Part shown: positions 10,476 to 12,014 of the stretch, one piece after another
Layout: the number at the start of each line of letters is the position of its first letter
Numbering within the stretch: the stretch's first letter is position 1
Source of the DNA: JANOAR01 sp031411235
Lineage (GTDB): Bacteria; Verrucomicrobiota; Verrucomicrobiia; Verrucomicrobiales; Verrucomicrobiaceae
NCBI GenBank assembly: GCA_031411235.1
Contig: JANOAR010000122.1
Location: forward strand, 1-12,014
Length of the DNA: 12,014 nucleotides
Direction of reading: 5' to 3'
The notes under the pieces: model-generated
The model's database searches: none
Seen by the model: only the letters and a program-made list of their open reading frames with translations
Told to the model about the DNA's origin: nothing
Translations under genes and position numbers: made by a program

Positions 10476-12014
10476 GGCGGGGCGGAAGTGATGCGGTGGG
10501 CGGTGATGGGATGGGAGAAGCCTTTCAACACAAGGGCCTCCACCGTCTCCGTTTCATAGCTCGGGGGCAGCGCGGCACGAGTCGTCTCATCGATCAGGAT
10601 TTCCATCGGCCCGGCATTGCTGCATAGCCGTGCCGCGAGATTCACACGCTCGCCGATGACCGTGTAGTTCAGGCGACTTGCCGAGCCCATGCAGCCAGCG
10701 AGTGCCGAGCCACTGGCGATGCCAATGCCGATGCGCAGCGGCTGCGCCGAGCCCGCATTCAAGCGTTCGCGCTCGACGATCATTTCCCACGCGCACCGCA
10801 CCGCACTGAGCGCATCCTGGCCATAACTTTTTGGCGCACCGAACAACGTCATAATCGCGTCGCCGACAAACTTATCCACCACCCCGTCGTGACGATGCAC
10901 GATGTGCGTGAGGGCGCTCATGTGCTCGTTCAGCATCGCCACCACCTCGGCGGGCTGCATGTTTTGCGAGATGGAAGTGAAGCCACGGATGTCGCAGAAA
11001 ATGATCGACACATCGCGTGTCTCACCGCCGAGCTGCACAGCACCAGACATCAACTCATCAGCCACTGAGCGGTCGGTTACCAGTTGCAGCACCGAGCGGT
11101 ATTTCTCTTTCAGCGCGAGCCCTGTGGCCATCTCGTTGAAGGCATCTGCCAGCACGCCCAGCTCATCGCCCGTGCGCTTCTGCACCCGCACCTCGTAGTT
11201 GCCTTGGTTGATCTCGGCGGTGCCAGCCACGAGATCGCGCACAGGCTGCGCCAGTCGCTGGGCGAATAGCGAGCCTACACCCGCTGCTGCTAGCAGGCCC
11301 ACGCTGCCGATGGCTGTAATGCGCCATAACAACGCACGCTGCCGCTGCTGCAAATCATCCAGCGGATAGAGGCTCACAATCCACGCTGGCGCAAACCGCG
11401 AGCCCGCGTTGAGCAGCTGCGAGTCCGCACGGTAGGAGCGTCCGCCCAACTCTTGAACCCAAGTGAGCGAGGCTTGCGACTGAGTTTGAATATGCTGTTG
11501 CAATACCGTGCCAGCCCCCTGGTTGAGGGCCGAAGTTGGCGAGCCAGGATGAAATTTCCCCGCGACTAGCAGCCCTGAAATGAGCGCACTTTTGCCCACG
11601 ACCTGAGTCATCTTATGGCTCTCCACGCGCTGGCCGATGAGGAGAGAGCCCACGGTCTTGTCGAAATTAGTGATGGGGCTGGTGACAATGCTGAAGACCT
11701 CATGCATGCCGCTGTTTCCAACGACGGGCACAAAGCCCAGTTGGACTTGGCTCATCGCTGCGGGGCTAGATGGCTGGGTATTCACGAGCTGGGCCGCGAT
11801 GGTTTTATCCACCTCATTTTCCTCGATTGCGGGTATGATTTTCCCCTCCGCATCCGTGAGTCGGAAGAAGGCAAAATCCGCGAGACGCAGCTCATCACCA
11901 GCGATCTGGTAAATCTCGGAATCCGCCTCTTCGAGCGCTGCAAAAAGTCGCACCGACTCGGCCAACTTGGCCGCCTGCCCCGAGGTCGTCGCGAGCTGCT
12001 GCTCTTGGCGGGTA
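10472..12014 (-). CDS. Membrane adenylate cyclase, class III, with periplasmic sensor and HAMP (5' end outside window)
   Basis: The frame stays open to the right edge, so the N-terminus and first membrane helix are missing; the TTG at 11965 is not a credible start. The visible 513 residues comprise a sensor region (about 17-225, Cache-like by layout), a membrane helix (about 228-252, RITAIGSVGLLAAAG), a HAMP domain (about 252-304) with QPVRDLVAG and DELGVLADAFNEM, and a cyclase domain (about 330-500). In the cyclase, FCDIRGFTS (Asp341) and VGD (Asp385) are metal ligands, Lys381 in VDKFVGD and Thr451 in NYTVIGE are purine-specificity residues, and Asn458 and Arg462 in VNLAAR are transition-state residues. 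The Lys/Thr pair is that of ATP-specific CyaC-type cyclases, so cAMP is the expected product. All catalytic residues are present. The sensor ligand is unknown. The stop overlaps the barrel gene start as ATGA, indicating one transcript. Confidence 0.9.
   Translation of the reverse strand, partial: TRQEQQLATTSGQAAKLAESVRLFAALEEADSEIYQIAGDELRLADFAFFRLTDAEGKIIPAIEENEVDKTIAAQLVNTQPSSPAAMSQVQLGFVPVVGNSGMHEVFSIVTSPITNFDKTVGSLLIGQRVESHKMTQVVGKSALISGLLVAGKFHPGSPTSALNQGAGTVLQQHIQTQSQASLTWVQELGGRSYRADSQLLNAGSRFAPAWIVSLYPLDDLQQRQRALLWRITAIGSVGLLAAAGVGSLFAQRLAQPVRDLVAGTAEINQGNYEVRVQKRTGDELGVLADAFNEMATGLALKEKYRSVLQLVTDRSVADELMSGAVQLGGETRDVSIIFCDIRGFTSISQNMQPAEVVAMLNEHMSALTHIVHRHDGVVDKFVGDAIMTLFGAPKSYGQDALSAVRCAWEMIVERERLNAGSAQPLRIGIGIASGSALAGCMGSASRLNYTVIGERVNLAARLCSNAGPMEILIDETTRAALPPSYETETVEALVLKGFSHPITAHRITSAPP

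Overview
The window most likely comes from a member of the Verrucomicrobiota, or a close PVC-group relative. Three things point there: a single-gene LpxC-FabZ fusion followed directly by lpxA (an arrangement known from Verrucomicrobiota, Planctomycetota and Bacteroidota); a short pseudopilin-like protein of a type I associate with Verrucomicrobia; and a DUF820/Uma2 protein, a family expanded in these phyla and in cyanobacteria. G+C is about 60% in most genes. The assignment is inference from gene content, not a database result.

Layout. Positions 1-437 hold no gene I can support, only an imperfect inverted repeat at the far left. A pseudopilin-like membrane protein (438-1163, +) converges on a very large metH (1205-6049, -). 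A concentric dyad-symmetric, operator-like sequence (6086-6119) lies just upstream of metH. A Uma2-family nuclease-fold protein with a heptad-repeat tail (6144-6947, -) is divergent from the lipid A genes lpxC-fabZ (7141-8460, +) and lpxA (8470-9261, +). On the minus strand, an adenylate cyclase open at the right window edge (10472-12014) overlaps by 4 bases the start of an outer-membrane beta-barrel protein (9270-10475), which ends 8 bases from the lpxA stop.

The main surprise is metH. All four usual modules are present and intact (homocysteine, folate, cobalamin and AdoMet activation), but about 355 residues are inserted exactly at the hinge between the cobalamin cap and the B12-binding Rossmann domain. 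The insert carries a Walker A P-loop and resembles zeta-toxin/PezT-like small-molecule kinases. Its last part looks out of frame: dropping one base near 2866 turns a Gly/Ser/Gln-rich linker into a plausible helical C-terminus that stops at 2710-2712, at the edge of the insert. The simplest reading is that a whole zeta-like gene landed in metH and a later one-base change joined it in frame to the downstream half. A genuine fused enzyme and a sequence error are the alternatives. A run of ten G in the coding strand of the insert and a lower-G+C patch in the N-terminal module add to the impression of a mosaic gene.

Functionally, lpxC-fabZ and lpxA supply early lipid A and fatty-acid steps for an LPS-bearing outer membrane, which fits with the neighbouring barrel protein. 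The cyclase-barrel pair may link a periplasmic signal to an outer-membrane protein, but only gene order supports that.
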